From Exobasidium rhododendri (taxonomy: Eukaryota > Basidiomycota > Exobasidiomycetes > Exobasidiales > Exobasidiaceae): a stretch of DNA of 64,000 bases. A program made the translations under genes and the position numbers. Below the pieces are notes generated by a model. The model was given only the letters and a program-made list of their open reading frames with translations, had not been told where the DNA came from and did not search any database. Location: NCBI GenBank assembly GCA_026210745.1, contig CP110631.1, forward strand, positions 1,736,001 through 1,800,000. Reading direction: 5' to 3'. Of the stretch, positions 10,675 to 20,927 are shown piece after piece (positions within the stretch are counted from its first letter, which is position 1; each line of letters starts with the position of its first letter).

Positions 10675-11577
10675 ATGGGCGACGATGTCATGGATGTAGA
10701 GGCCGCCGCCCGCGAAGCGCTGTCTGGCCAATTTGATAGCAAAGATTCAGGTCCGGATACAGCAGATCAAGCTCAGCAGAACGTCATCACATCCTTGTTT
10801 GCAGCTCCACCGATCCAGTCGACACTTTATACTCGAGATAATATTCGGCGATGTCAAATCCTGAAACAAGTACGAGATGACACAGATCAGGGCAGCTTTA
10901 ACTGGAATAGTTCCGACCCGCAGCAAAGACTACAGCGTCAGACTGAGATTCTCAATCTAGCCGCCATAGAGATAGAGGCAAGAGAGAAAGAAAAGGAGAC
11001 AGCCGCAGTCGAAGGCAAAGAAGGGAGAGAGGCAAATGTTGAAGAGATTGCCCGTGTGCTTCCTGTTCCAGATTGGGATGTCCTCCTGACCATGGACCCA
11101 CCACGAGTAGATTGGATTGAAGAAGATGGGTACTACACCTGTTTCGGGGACAGGTGGCCGGTAGAAGATAGACTAGCTGGCCTGCAAGAGATGGGCATGA
11201 GACAATTCTATGCCGACGAAAGTAAGGACCGGCGTGCAGCCATGATGACTATACTGCGTACTCTGCTCAAATCGTATCTTGGTCTAGTGGATATATTATT
11301 GGAAACACCTCAAGAATACTTGGCTTCCACTCAGATCCCCAATACCGATCAAATCATACAGTCATGGCGCTTTGTATCTCAAGACAAAGCCAAGGACATC
11401 AATGACTTGAGCATCAATTTCATGCATCTACTGAACGAGATGAGGCCTCTGCAGGCAAAGGAGGAATTAATGATGCTGTTGAAGCGGCAATTACGTCGAC
11501 GAAGGGAGGAAACGGAGCTTATCAAGTTGCAATGCCAAGCCATGAGGGCGGAATTACGGAAGATGCGCGAATCATGA
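10675..11577 (+). CDS. MED7: Mediator complex subunit 7
   Basis: A single exon encodes 300 residues. Med7 pairs with Med21 in the middle module of Mediator, which bridges activators and RNA polymerase II. The protein shows the family order. First comes a short N-terminal SLFAAPP segment (Med7 commonly has PPPP/YYK-like motifs here). Then comes a central region with LPVPDWDVLLTMDPPRVDWI and YTCFGDRWP. Finally there is the conserved helix around SINFMHLLNEMRPLQAKEEL, followed by a basic coiled coil (LLKRQLRRRREETELIK). An ATG 96 bases upstream is in frame, but the intervening peptide includes a CVCVCG run encoded by a GT repeat, so the ATG at 10675 is preferred. The gene ends 73 bases from the stop of the next, convergent gene. 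Confidence 0.9.
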   Translation: MGDDVMDVEAAAREALSGQFDSKDSGPDTADQAQQNVITSLFAAPPIQSTLYTRDNIRRCQILKQVRDDTDQGSFNWNSSDPQQRLQRQTEILNLAAIEIEAREKEKETAAVEGKEGREANVEEIARVLPVPDWDVLLTMDPPRVDWIEEDGYYTCFGDRWPVEDRLAGLQEMGMRQFYADESKDRRAAMMTILRTLLKSYLGLVDILLETPQEYLASTQIPNTDQIIQSWRFVSQDKAKDINDLSINFMHLLNEMRPLQAKEELMMLLKRQLRRRREETELIKLQCQAMRAELRKMRES

Positions 11578-11650
11578 CGCCAGGTCGTACCTTACAACAC
11601 ATTCTTTCGCACTGGCTCGTCAAGTACAGTAAGATGCTTGTTGAGAGCTA

Positions 11651-13726
11651 TTATACCCCTTCTATTGAAGTACATCGTATCAGAGGCCGACATACACAAG
11701 TAAGCGAGACAGCAGTGCAGAGCAATTTCATCTGTGCAAGGAAATGTCAGAGGGGAAGTCTACGTCGAACTCTGCCCTCTTCATCACTCACCCCATATCT
11801 CATCCGAAGCGCTTGAGCATCGGGAATGTAGAGCATGTCACCATGGGAGAGATGAAAGGAAGCTACATCTCTGTTGACGAATCTATCCTGCACCAAGACT
11901 TGCACAGTGGGCCCAAGACTGCAGATACGAAATGATGAGCACGTCACTCCGATCTTCTTTGTCTGCGCCTTTGTCCTCTTTTACTCACTGATAGATTGCT
12001 CTATGGAAGGCTTCTTCTTGGCCGGGCCTCGTGTCCGCCAGAAGGTCACATGCTCCACCACTTGCAATCAAAATCACCGCTTCATTAAATGCAAGAAGGG
12101 GTCCGTCGTGCTCGCTGACGAAGCGCGCTACGTACTCGTTGATGAGGTGGACAGCATCTACGACATCGCTCGGTGTGTTGCTTTCAAGGTGGCTGTCGTA
12201 CAGGGTAGATGCATCATGCTCTCCAATGTCCTCTGCTCGGAACGTGGCGGAGAAGACCGTTGCCAGGGTCGATCGTCGATACGGCATCTTTCTCGAGAGA
12301 AGGCGATTTAGCAAGTATGTACTCTCGGGTAACAGTGAGGATGAGCAGAGGAGGTGATGGAAGTGCTCTTCGGCTGAAGTCAGGGGAAGAGTGTACTTTG
12401 CCGTCTGCCGGGAAAGAGATTCAGCACAAACTCTCACCAAGGAAGAGGGGAAGGAGAGCTCACTTTGGTGCCATCATTCCAGACGAAGAGCTCACGTCGT
12501 GCTTCGGTGCTTGTGTCGAGAATGGCTTTTCCGTTGTCCATTCGGGGACCAGAGTATGATATATTCATCCTGGCGAAGAATCGAGCAGATTGTGCTTCGA
12601 CGCTTGGTGCTGCATGAAATTTGACGCAGAAGGGACAATGCCAGCCAGCCCAGATAAGACGAGGTAGAACACAGGAACACAAGGAGCAAGTGATTGCATG
12701 AAACAAGGATGGAGACAGAGAAGCTTTCTTTCGTACGGTGTAAAAGTACGGCAGTCGCTTCTGTTCAATTTGTTGCATGGTTATCCGGTAGCTTTTACCA
12801 TTACGGCTCTTAGCTGCCTCTCGATACTCGGTAATTTGAAATAGGCCTACGTGCAAATAGTCAGCCTGATCTGGACATACCCACGGAACGCACCCTGCTT
12901 GTGCAAATAGAGCGATGGGAGTGTCGTGTTCGCAAGCCTTGAAAAGGGCGTGGCCGTCTGAAGCTGGACGAGGCGTTGCGTCTCTGTTGGGTGCACAGCG
13001 GTGCATTAATACGGCAGTCGACCATCTGTAGTCACCTTCCCTACCTCTCACAATGTAAGTGACACGTTGAGAGTCCCCTCCCATTGTATGGAGTGCATGT
13101 ATCGCGAACACTCAATGAGGATGCCGACAGCGTGGCCGCCTTTTGATTGCTTGATAAGTTGAGATTTGACCGGAAAGAAGGGTGAAGCTTCCGACATGTC
13201 TTGTCGCCCCTGAAGAGATCATCGTACTCGTCAACTCATGACCTAACAGAGATACTCAACGCAGGATGTGGCTCACTTCTGCCCACACTGTCTTCGAAAG
13301 GATGCAATTGTTAGACTTGTCCGTCTCCTTTTCGGGATCAAAAGAGGAATTCTTGCGGCTGGACATTCCTATACTCTTGTCAACAACTACATCTTTTTGC
13401 TTCATTCGATTCGCAACGAGATTCTTCTCTTCGGCGGCGGTGTCAGTGGTGCTCTCTGGTGGTGTCACGGCCTTTTTGGCTGCCTCGTTCTTCTCTATAA
13501 GTGCCTGCTTGTGTGCTCTCAGATGTAAACCGTGCCTCCAACCTCAGATCTCAGTTCGCTCGTTCGCGCATGGGCCAAGCGAGCCGCCTTGACGCGAGTT
13601 TCTAGGAACAAGCTCTCATGAAGCTCAATAACACTTTCCTTTCTGCTTGTTGATACTCGAAAGGTGCGGGTCGACTCACCTTCACGTCCGCCCAAGCACC
13701 CTCTCCCTTTCCCTTCTTTTGACGTC
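11651..13726 (-). CDS. Diverged protein, possibly a decayed AlkB-like 2OG-Fe(II) oxygenase
   Basis: The core model has five exons: 13052-13197, 12464-12983, 11989-12404, 11792-11918 and 11651-11731. All phases match, giving 429 residues from an ATG at 13197. Further 5' exons are likely. An open segment around 13277-13510 (QALIEKNEAAKKAV onward) splices in phase to 13209 by a GTGAGC donor, and a short first exon near 13681-13726 is possible. No family is certain. The order of features resembles fungal AlkB-like proteins: a WHCPFC pair of cysteines, KYTLPL, AFNEAVIL, IYHLGPTVQVL, then SFHLSHGDMLYIP. In the active family the segment after FNE holds the iron-binding HxD and a distal His follows HGD. 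Here the equivalents read LADTRP and no His is seen, so iron binding looks lost. The assignment is an inference, and the 5' end is unresolved. Confidence 0.4.
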
Positions 13727-13795
13727 ATACTGATTTGACTCCAAAATATAGCAAGAGGCGCATGCCAAAAGGAGGTCGAAGAATAATTTCGCCCC

Positions 13796-15902
13796 ATGAA
13801 CGACTCTCATTCACCGCACCTTCCTCAGCTTTCACAATTAGCCGGCTCACCTGAATCGGAGATCATCGACCAGAGCCAGAATCGAGCTCGTGTTGGTGGC
13901 ACTCAGACGAAAGCAAAGAGTTTGACACAGCATTCATCTCGATCCCGATCACGGCGACGATCATCACAGGCGTCGTCTATGTTCAGCAAGGAGGACAATG
14001 AGGACGATGAGTTGCAAAGGTCAACATCAGTTGCTTTTGCAACGGCCCATTCAAGCGCAGAGCCAATCAAATTGGACAGTTCTGTAACACAAAATGGCGA
14101 CCTTGACTACAACGGCAAGCTACATATAGAAGCAGACGGTAAAGAGCAACGAGACGATGACGAAGAGGAGGATGATCTGATTGCTATTCCCGGCGAGCAT
14201 AGTCTCTTGAGAGGAGAAAGGGAGGACGATGATGGGCCGAGCTACAGACAAGTCGACGGACCTGGGCTCAGTTCTGGCCGAGGGTTGGATCGAGCGACGA
14301 TGATACGAAAGATCATCGTCAATTTGGCACTGATCGGCAGCTGGTGTGAGTGATAGCATACAGAGGCAGATGGGTGCTAAGGGTAAAGGGTTGAACATTG
14401 ATGCCGCTTTCGATAGTCTTCTTTTCAACCCTAATGAATCTATACAATTCTTGGCTGTTCTCAAAGAAGAGGCATAACTTCAGCTACCCTCTTTTCGTCA
14501 CCTCTATTCATATGCTGGTTCAATTCGGTCTGTCTAGTCTTCTCATGTGTGCCTGCCGCCGCAACAGAAGAGTGGTGCCACGGAAGTCCAACGGAAAGCG
14601 AGCCAGGCCGGAAGCTCGAGACTGGGCGTGAGTGATGACGATGTGAATTGCCGTGTGGTTGGACTGACATGCTCTCCAAAACGGACACAGCTTGAAGGTC
14701 GTTCCTTGCGCTCTGGCAACTGCCTTGGACATCGGTCTGTCGAATTTGAGTCTCAAGACTATCACTCTGACATTCTACAGTAAGTATCGCGGCCTCCCAG
14801 GACAATGTTCATCGGAAGCAGACGCAAAGTTCTGACATACATTCGATCCCCAAAGCTATGTGCAAGTCCTCCAACCTGGCTTTTGTTCTGCTCTTTGCCA
14901 TCTTATTCAAGTTGGAGAAGCTTCGACTATCCTTGGTCGGCATCATCACCTTGATTACAATCGGAGTCATAATGATGGTAGCAGCAGAGACCAAGTTTGT
15001 TCTTGAAGGTGCCATACAAGTTCTTACCGCTTCAGCTATGGGTGGTCTTCGATGGGCTTTGACGCAGATGCTGCTTCATAAATCGCAAATGGGAATGGAT
15101 AACCCAATCGCAACCATCTTCTGGCTTAGTCCCCTGATGAGCTTCTTCATGGTGATGAGTAGTATGCTTCTCGAGGACTGGAGAGCAATGTTTAGCAGTC
15201 AATTCTTCCAAGACTTTGCTTCAAGTATGAAGAGCATCGCACTCATGGTAGCTCCTGGCTTCATCGCCTTCTTGATGAACCTCAGCGAATTTGCGTGAGT
15301 ACGTCGGAAGCTATTATAGCAGGAAGAATGGACGACCTGCCCTGACATCCTGCATACCCCTTTCTGAGTATAGTCTCATCCAGCGGACTTCAGTCATGAC
15401 GCTGAGCGTGGCAGGCATCTTCAAGGAGATTGCCACGATCTTGATCAGTAGTAGTGTTTTTGGTGATGAGCTGACCCCGATCAACGTCACCGGGTTATGC
15501 ATCGCCTTGGCCGGGATAGGTCTTTACAACTACCTCAAGTATCGGCTAATGATGCGAAACAACTTCCAGCAGCGCGATACCTCCAATCTGTTGACCAGCA
15601 GTACGAACAATGAAATCAATGGCACAGAAATGGGTGGCACGAACCTGCCTCCTACCGGATTGGGAGGTAGCTACACCTCTTTGTCTCGAGAAGACACACA
15701 AGTCGAAATGGAAGGAGACGTCATTGAGCTGACCAAGGAGGAGTTGGAGAGGAGAAAAAGAAGGGATGAAGAAGCAGACATGATCGGATGGAGTCATAGC
15801 GGTACCATCAGAACCGGAGACGGCTACGACGATGACCACAGTAACAGCAGCAGCAGCAGTAACAGCAACAACAGCAACAGTGGCGATCTCACACCAAGAT
15901 AG
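13796..15902 (+). CDS. Nucleotide-sugar/triose-phosphate-type transporter, SLC35C2/YMD8-like
   Basis: Five exons (13796-14345, 14417-14627, 14691-14779, 14856-15294, 15374-15902) give 605 residues. The core has about ten hydrophobic helices of the drug/metabolite transporter superfamily. TPT-family motifs include LYNSWLFS with YPLFVTSIHMLVQF, VPCALATALDIGLSNLSLKT, and RTSVMTLSVAGIFKE. SLC35C2 and yeast Ymd8 are Golgi or early-secretory membrane proteins; the substrate is probably a nucleotide sugar (GDP-fucose in the animal case) but is not determinable here. Compared with the usual 350-450 residues, it has a long acidic Ser-rich cytosolic N-terminal extension (about 180 residues) and a Ser/Asn-rich C-terminal tail encoded by an AGC/AAC repeat. 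It starts 69 bases from the possible 5' end of the preceding divergent gene. Confidence 0.9.
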
Positions 15903-16035
15903 ATTAAAGGGAATGACAACAAATTCGTCTTTCTTGCCTTTTGTGCAATGATGGGGTTTGCAATGAAAAGGCATGGCGATAATCAGCTATCAATACAGTA
16001 ATACAAAGGGGAGAACATGGAATAGAAGTCACCCT

Positions 16036-18903
16036 TCATCGCATCGCTGCTTTCCCAAAAGATCGACGAAGGTCAGAAACAGCGTATTGAGCGATCAGAT
16101 CCTCCGTTGACACGTAAAGAAAGTCGCCATCTGGATCCCAAGTGAGGCCAGAGATGTCGATAGCATTCTCTGATCGATGAATCCGTCTAGATAATTCGCC
16201 TAGTGACCAAATGCCGGTGCCTCTTTGAGTTGCAGCAGCATTTGCTGTGTTTGTCGTTTCGTCTTCGAAGGTCGCCATGATATCATCGACTGTCCTGATC
16301 AGCATACTGGTAGATGAGTTCGTAGGCGCTACACGGTCGTCGCTTGGACTGGTCGAATTATCGTCGATGTACACCTCTGGATGAGAAGCGACGCCAGCTC
16401 TTCGACTGTTGGACCATTCCCCAAGCAAAGCACGATCCAACGGCGATCTCGCGGTGACGTTATTACCAATATCTCGGTATCGTCTAGCGCTCGTCCATGT
16501 TCGCAAATTTGTGGCAGCAACAGTGGATGCACTGCTTCTGCCGCTGCTTGCAAATCGAGATGGTGAAGTGGAGTCCAGGAGTAAAGTGGCAGCGGAAGAG
16601 GAGGAGGAGGATCCAGCAGCATTAGTAGCAGAGGGCGAGGTGATCATGGTGGTAGGAGCGTCAGTGGTGTCAGTACTACTGTGTAGAGCATCTTCCATGT
16701 CGTAATGACCATGCATGCTGCTGTTGTCGTTCAGCACGTTTGCTCTTGATGATACTGTTGTCGTCGAGGTCATCGCTTGATTAGAAGCAGCAGCAGCAGC
16801 AGCGAGTGCGGATCTGCCTTGGCTTGTTCCTCCGACGGGCACCTTAATTTTCTGACTTGATGTGAAATTGATCGTTTCGACGACATGAATGTAATTTGTA
16901 TGCTCACTGAATGCAAGTAGGTTGCCTCGAGGACTCCATTTGACGACCCTTGCTGCCCCTGAACCTCTTGAGTCGGCACTCTGACTCGTCTGTAGGGTAG
17001 CGATCTTGCAAGCCGATCGGACATCCCAGACGGAAACATAACCGTCTTGAGATGCTACAGCAAATCGCATTCCATCGGGCGACCAGGACGTACTGAACGA
17101 AGCGTCTGATGAGGCTGACAACATCGAAAGAAGGTAGTTGAAAAGGATCGTCCGCAAATGGCGCTTTGATTTCACACACACTACTCACCGGTGTATGTCG
17201 CAATCTTTGTAAGGTCCCCACTGACAGGATTGACACTGTACAGGAACACTTCAGGTGTGTCGCCAACGGAGACCAAGTGCCTGCCGTCAGGCGAAAAAGA
17301 AGCTTGATGAAGGCAAAGGCGTTGTTTTTTGCATGTCAGAGTGCTGAGAGAAGGCCTGCTATTGCTGCAAAATTTCGACTGCTCGAAACTCACAATGATT
17401 GATGCAAGTAGGAAACTCTACAGTCTGTAGCCTACTCAATCCCGGTAGACCACTCTCTATCTTTTCTTCTCCAGCGGATCCTGCATCACCACCACCGCCG
17501 CCGCCGCCTCCACCACTAACCCCTCCAGCCGATCTCCACTTCGTAGGAGGCCTCAAACGAAACTCCTTGACGCTCTGATCATTGTTGCTGACGAGAACAC
17601 GCACCGAGTTGCCTACTCCAAGCAGTCGACTTGCTGAGGAACAAACCAATCCGTTCCTGAATACTTGGCCTCTATGCGCTCTTGCATTTCCTTCCATCTG
17701 CCGCAGCCTCTCCTCCTCAGACACTCGCAGACCTATCCTGTTCCTGTCTGAAAGAGCATCAGAGCTTGATTGACCGGTATTGCGAGGCGACGAACCAAAT
17801 TGGCCCATCTCCAGTCCTGGCATATTCCTACCAATTGGTCCATCCCTTGTCCAGATGAAATTCGTTCCTTGATCGTCTTCCATCTCCTCCTCTAATTCCT
17901 TCCTTCGTTTCTCTCGATGTCTACAGGTATCTTTATCGTCTTCCAAAGGTCCTGCACCTCCCATCAATGGATATCCGGACAATGAACGGGATGATGAAGG
18001 AGAGGCATTCATGTCGGGTTGAATGCAGATACTGTTGTTGATGCTTCCACCGGTAGGGGTACGAAGGTGCCATCGCGGAAAGTGACGAGACGTAGTAGGC
18101 TGTTCGTGTGTGGAATTGCGAAGGCTGCCGGCAGATGTACCATCGGTGCTGTCAGATCCTGCCTCAAGATTGCCGCTGTCGTCGGAAGGGCTAGGGAGAG
18201 GCAGCAGGGGCCTGATATCGAGTTCAGACTGTTGCCCTCCCGCTGCAACGAGTCCGGAGCCGGTAGTCAGGCATACGGCAGTAAAGTCTAGGGTGCACAA
18301 AGCTGTAGGGACCTTGATTTGGACAATATTACGATGGATCACTGTAAGTATTTGGAGAGCACGGCTTCAATCCCTGATACTGCGGCAATCAAGCTCACCT
18401 TTTTGGTAGTAAAGTCGGCGCAATCGATTCGTAATTTATTGATGAACAGCACCTTGCCCTTTTCACCAGCAGGTTGCAATAGATCTCTCAACTGAGGGTG
18501 AATGATGTTAACATTGCAGTGTATGACAGTCGGTTTGGGGTTCAAAAATTCTATCTGCCTGTTGGATGTTGCGCGGAAATTTTTTGTTGGAGCGATTGCA
18601 TTGAGCAGACTGCTTCACGATGACACACAGCATCACATCTACTTACCCCATATCAGGTTACACTTTGCGCCACAATCTCCGGAGCAGGACAGGCAAGGTA
18701 CCTCTAATTCCACTTCTACTGTATGCAGGTCAGGGTTGATGAGGCTGCTGAGCAAGTCACACTGGACACTACTTGAGCCACCGTCACTGCACAAAGACGA
18801 TGGAAGATGAAGTGAAAGAGGAGAGAGAGAGAGAACAAAGCAGTTGACGCAAGATTGCACACTAAAGATCCTTAGCAGCTTCAAAAGTAACAATGATGCG
18901 CAT
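16036..18903 (-). CDS. WD40-repeat protein of the fungal DUF2415 type
   Basis: Supported exons are 16036-17114, 17189-17302, 17394-18312 (acceptor uncertain), 18399-18550 and 18647-18786. A start at 18903 (MRIIVTFEAAK) reaches this set through a 79-base intron and is tentative. Near the N-terminus, VNIIHPQLRDLLQ matches the conserved segment that precedes the propeller in the DUF2415 group. WD-like blades include LVAAGGQQSELDIR, SSFSPDGRHLVSVGDTPEVF, TSWSPDGMRFAVASQDGYVSVWDV and VVKWSPRGNLLAFSEH. Long Ser/Asp/Gly-rich insertions interrupt the blades, among them a Gly run (GGGGGGGG) near 17490-17510. The C-terminus has another blade (LTWDPDGDFLYVSTEDLIAQY). The molecular role of this family is poorly known. 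It is probably a scaffold. Confidence 0.75.
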
Positions 18904-19103
18904 GGGCCGCCAACATCGCGCGATTATGCACTAAACCTACCCGAAACTGTTGCACAAACGAGAAAGAGAAGGGGAGAAAGAGAAGGAGGCAACGAGTTTT
19001 GTTCACGATAGAATAGTAAAGAGGTGTGTTATCTTTGGTACAGTTGTTTTCCGACAAGTAAGGAGCGCATTGAAGAGGAGTAGCATGCAGCAGCGATGTC
19101 CGT

Positions 19104-20376
19104 CTATTTCTTCTTGCCTTGTTGCATTGCTAGAATTTGCACAATTCGAATGAAGATGCTAGAGAGGTGATTGGAGAAGATAAAAAGATGTCAGGTCATT
19201 GTCCGCCATCCTTGCAGAATGCACTCCACGAGAGGACCAGAGAACTCACTTGATGAAGTCTAATTCAAGACCGATTGACTCGGCCAGTGGATCATCTCGT
19301 TTAGCACCTGCTTGAACCATCTGAGCGTGTTGAAGGATCTGAAAGTAGAAGATGTGCAAACTTTAAGTTGCGGGCGGGTAAAAAACAGCGACGAAGACCA
19401 AAGACGTACCTTTTGAGTGTCCCAGAGAACAAAGCCGCCGAACACGGCCAGACCTCCGTAAAGACTGAGTGCCTCCGTCACGGCAAGTGCTCGGAAAGCA
19501 GTCACCGGTAAGATCATGGGGGCCAGAGAAGACAACGCGCTGTGATCCAAGGGACAAATGCGGGTCAGTACATGCTCTACTAGGTGCACTACTGGACGTT
19601 CGGCTTTCTTGTATCACTTACACGACCGTCACACCGGCAAGGAGCGGGCCGCCAAGCCAAAGGTATTGACCCTCCTTTGCAGTGGCGCCTACGTAACACA
19701 GACTGCCGACGACTCCGGCAGTGTACAGACCAGCCCTAGCCAAAAGGGCAGGATTGAAGAACAATAAAGGACTCAACACTGCTGCCTGCGAAGCATTGAA
19801 GAGTGCCCAGCAAGCGTACTTGCCAGGGCTGCCAGGGGGAAGACTTTGTGCACCAATCATTCCACCAATCGAGGTCACTAAGCCTACTCCAAGCACTAGC
19901 CATGGATTCGACGCCATCAGACGAACAGAAAAGCCTGATCGATGAAGACCTACTGCACCGATTGCAGTCAAACTAAGTCCACCAGCGAGATAGCCAAAAG
20001 TTCGATGAAGATACGTTTGTTGAAATGCACTCAAGCCACCTTCATTGGTCGAGCGATTGAAGAATAGATTGGCGGCAAGTGCACTTCCAGCAACGATTCC
20101 TACCGTCGTCAAAGCTTTCGTCCATCCACCTGGCTGCGAAAGACTGGTAGGACCTCCGACCTCTGGCGCAGAATGTGGCATGCTGAGTGAGAAACCCTTG
20201 GCAGCATTCTGATTGGCTCCTTTAAATGGTGAAGTGCGTACCCCTCGCACAGCAGTACGAATGGCAGGAAGGGGTACTGATGAGCGTACGGAAAGAGGTA
20301 GTGATTTTGAGATCGATGTGGTCGCAAGCGATGCTCTTGCAGAGCGGGCGAGAACCGCAAAGCCAGGTCGTAACAT
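19104..20376 (-). CDS. Mitochondrial GHITM/TMBIM5-type membrane protein (Bax inhibitor-1 family)
   Basis: Four exons (19622-20376, 19410-19539, 19250-19338, 19104-19158) give 342 residues. The first 60 residues are Arg/Ser/Ala-rich with no acids (MLRPGFAVLARSARASLATT), a clear mitochondrial targeting sequence. Seven to eight hydrophobic helices follow, including VLGVGLVTSIGGMIGAQ and LYGGLAVFGGFVLWDTQK, the latter being the Bax-inhibitor signature. The C-terminus LELDFINIFIRIVQILA plus a Lys tail is typical of the family and is only restored by splicing the 55-base last exon. TMBIM5/MICS1 acts in the inner membrane in cristae structure and cation exchange in animals. The fungal role is inferred to be similar. 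Confidence 0.9.
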
Positions 20377-20927
20377 TATGGCGAGTGGTAGATCTGATGG
20401 TGGGAGACAAAGGATCGTTTAGGTTGCCACAAATAACAGTGGAGGGGACAAAGAGATGACGGAAGTCCCGAGCAGCCGTGTCACGTGGATGCAGAGGTAG
20501 GGTTAGACTTGCCGGGTCAAAGTGGAAAGATCCCCCCCCCCTGCTTCGGCGGTCAGGCTAGATTGTGGTGCGCTCTGCTGCTCCTGCCAAAATTACAACA
20601 CTTTCTAACACTCTCCTGCCTTCTGTGAAAGATTACAAGCAAGCGTCTTCAACTCGAGAGAACAACAGGAGAGGTCAGCTCATCTCCCGAGAGGTGACAG
20701 GCGGACAAAACTATGATGGATTCTACCCTCTTAACTCTAATCCTACCCAGCCTCAACATTTTGAGCACACGATCAGAAATATTCGCATCAAGAGAGGCAA
20801 TGACTTCATATTCCATACTTCTGTCAAGCCCTTTACAAGATGTTCGCACAACATCGCACGACGTAGGCCATCAACGGCAAAAGAGAAGAGGGGACGAAAG
20901 AGAGGAAGAGGAATAGTGTGATAGCTC
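20377..20927. other. Intergenic region between GHITM-type gene and RPB1
   Basis: About 550 bases hold the promoter of the minus-strand GHITM-type gene and the 3' flank of RPB1. There is a poly-C run near 20531-20541. A 118-codon plus-strand ORF (20565-20921) is basic and has no family resemblance. I treat it as spurious. Confidence 0.4.

Noticed and set aside
12492-12689. An alternative C-terminus (ILRQDEYIILWSPNGQRKS) for the AlkB-like gene
   Set aside because: It would end the protein before exons that join in perfect phase downstream. Kept only as a possible isoform.
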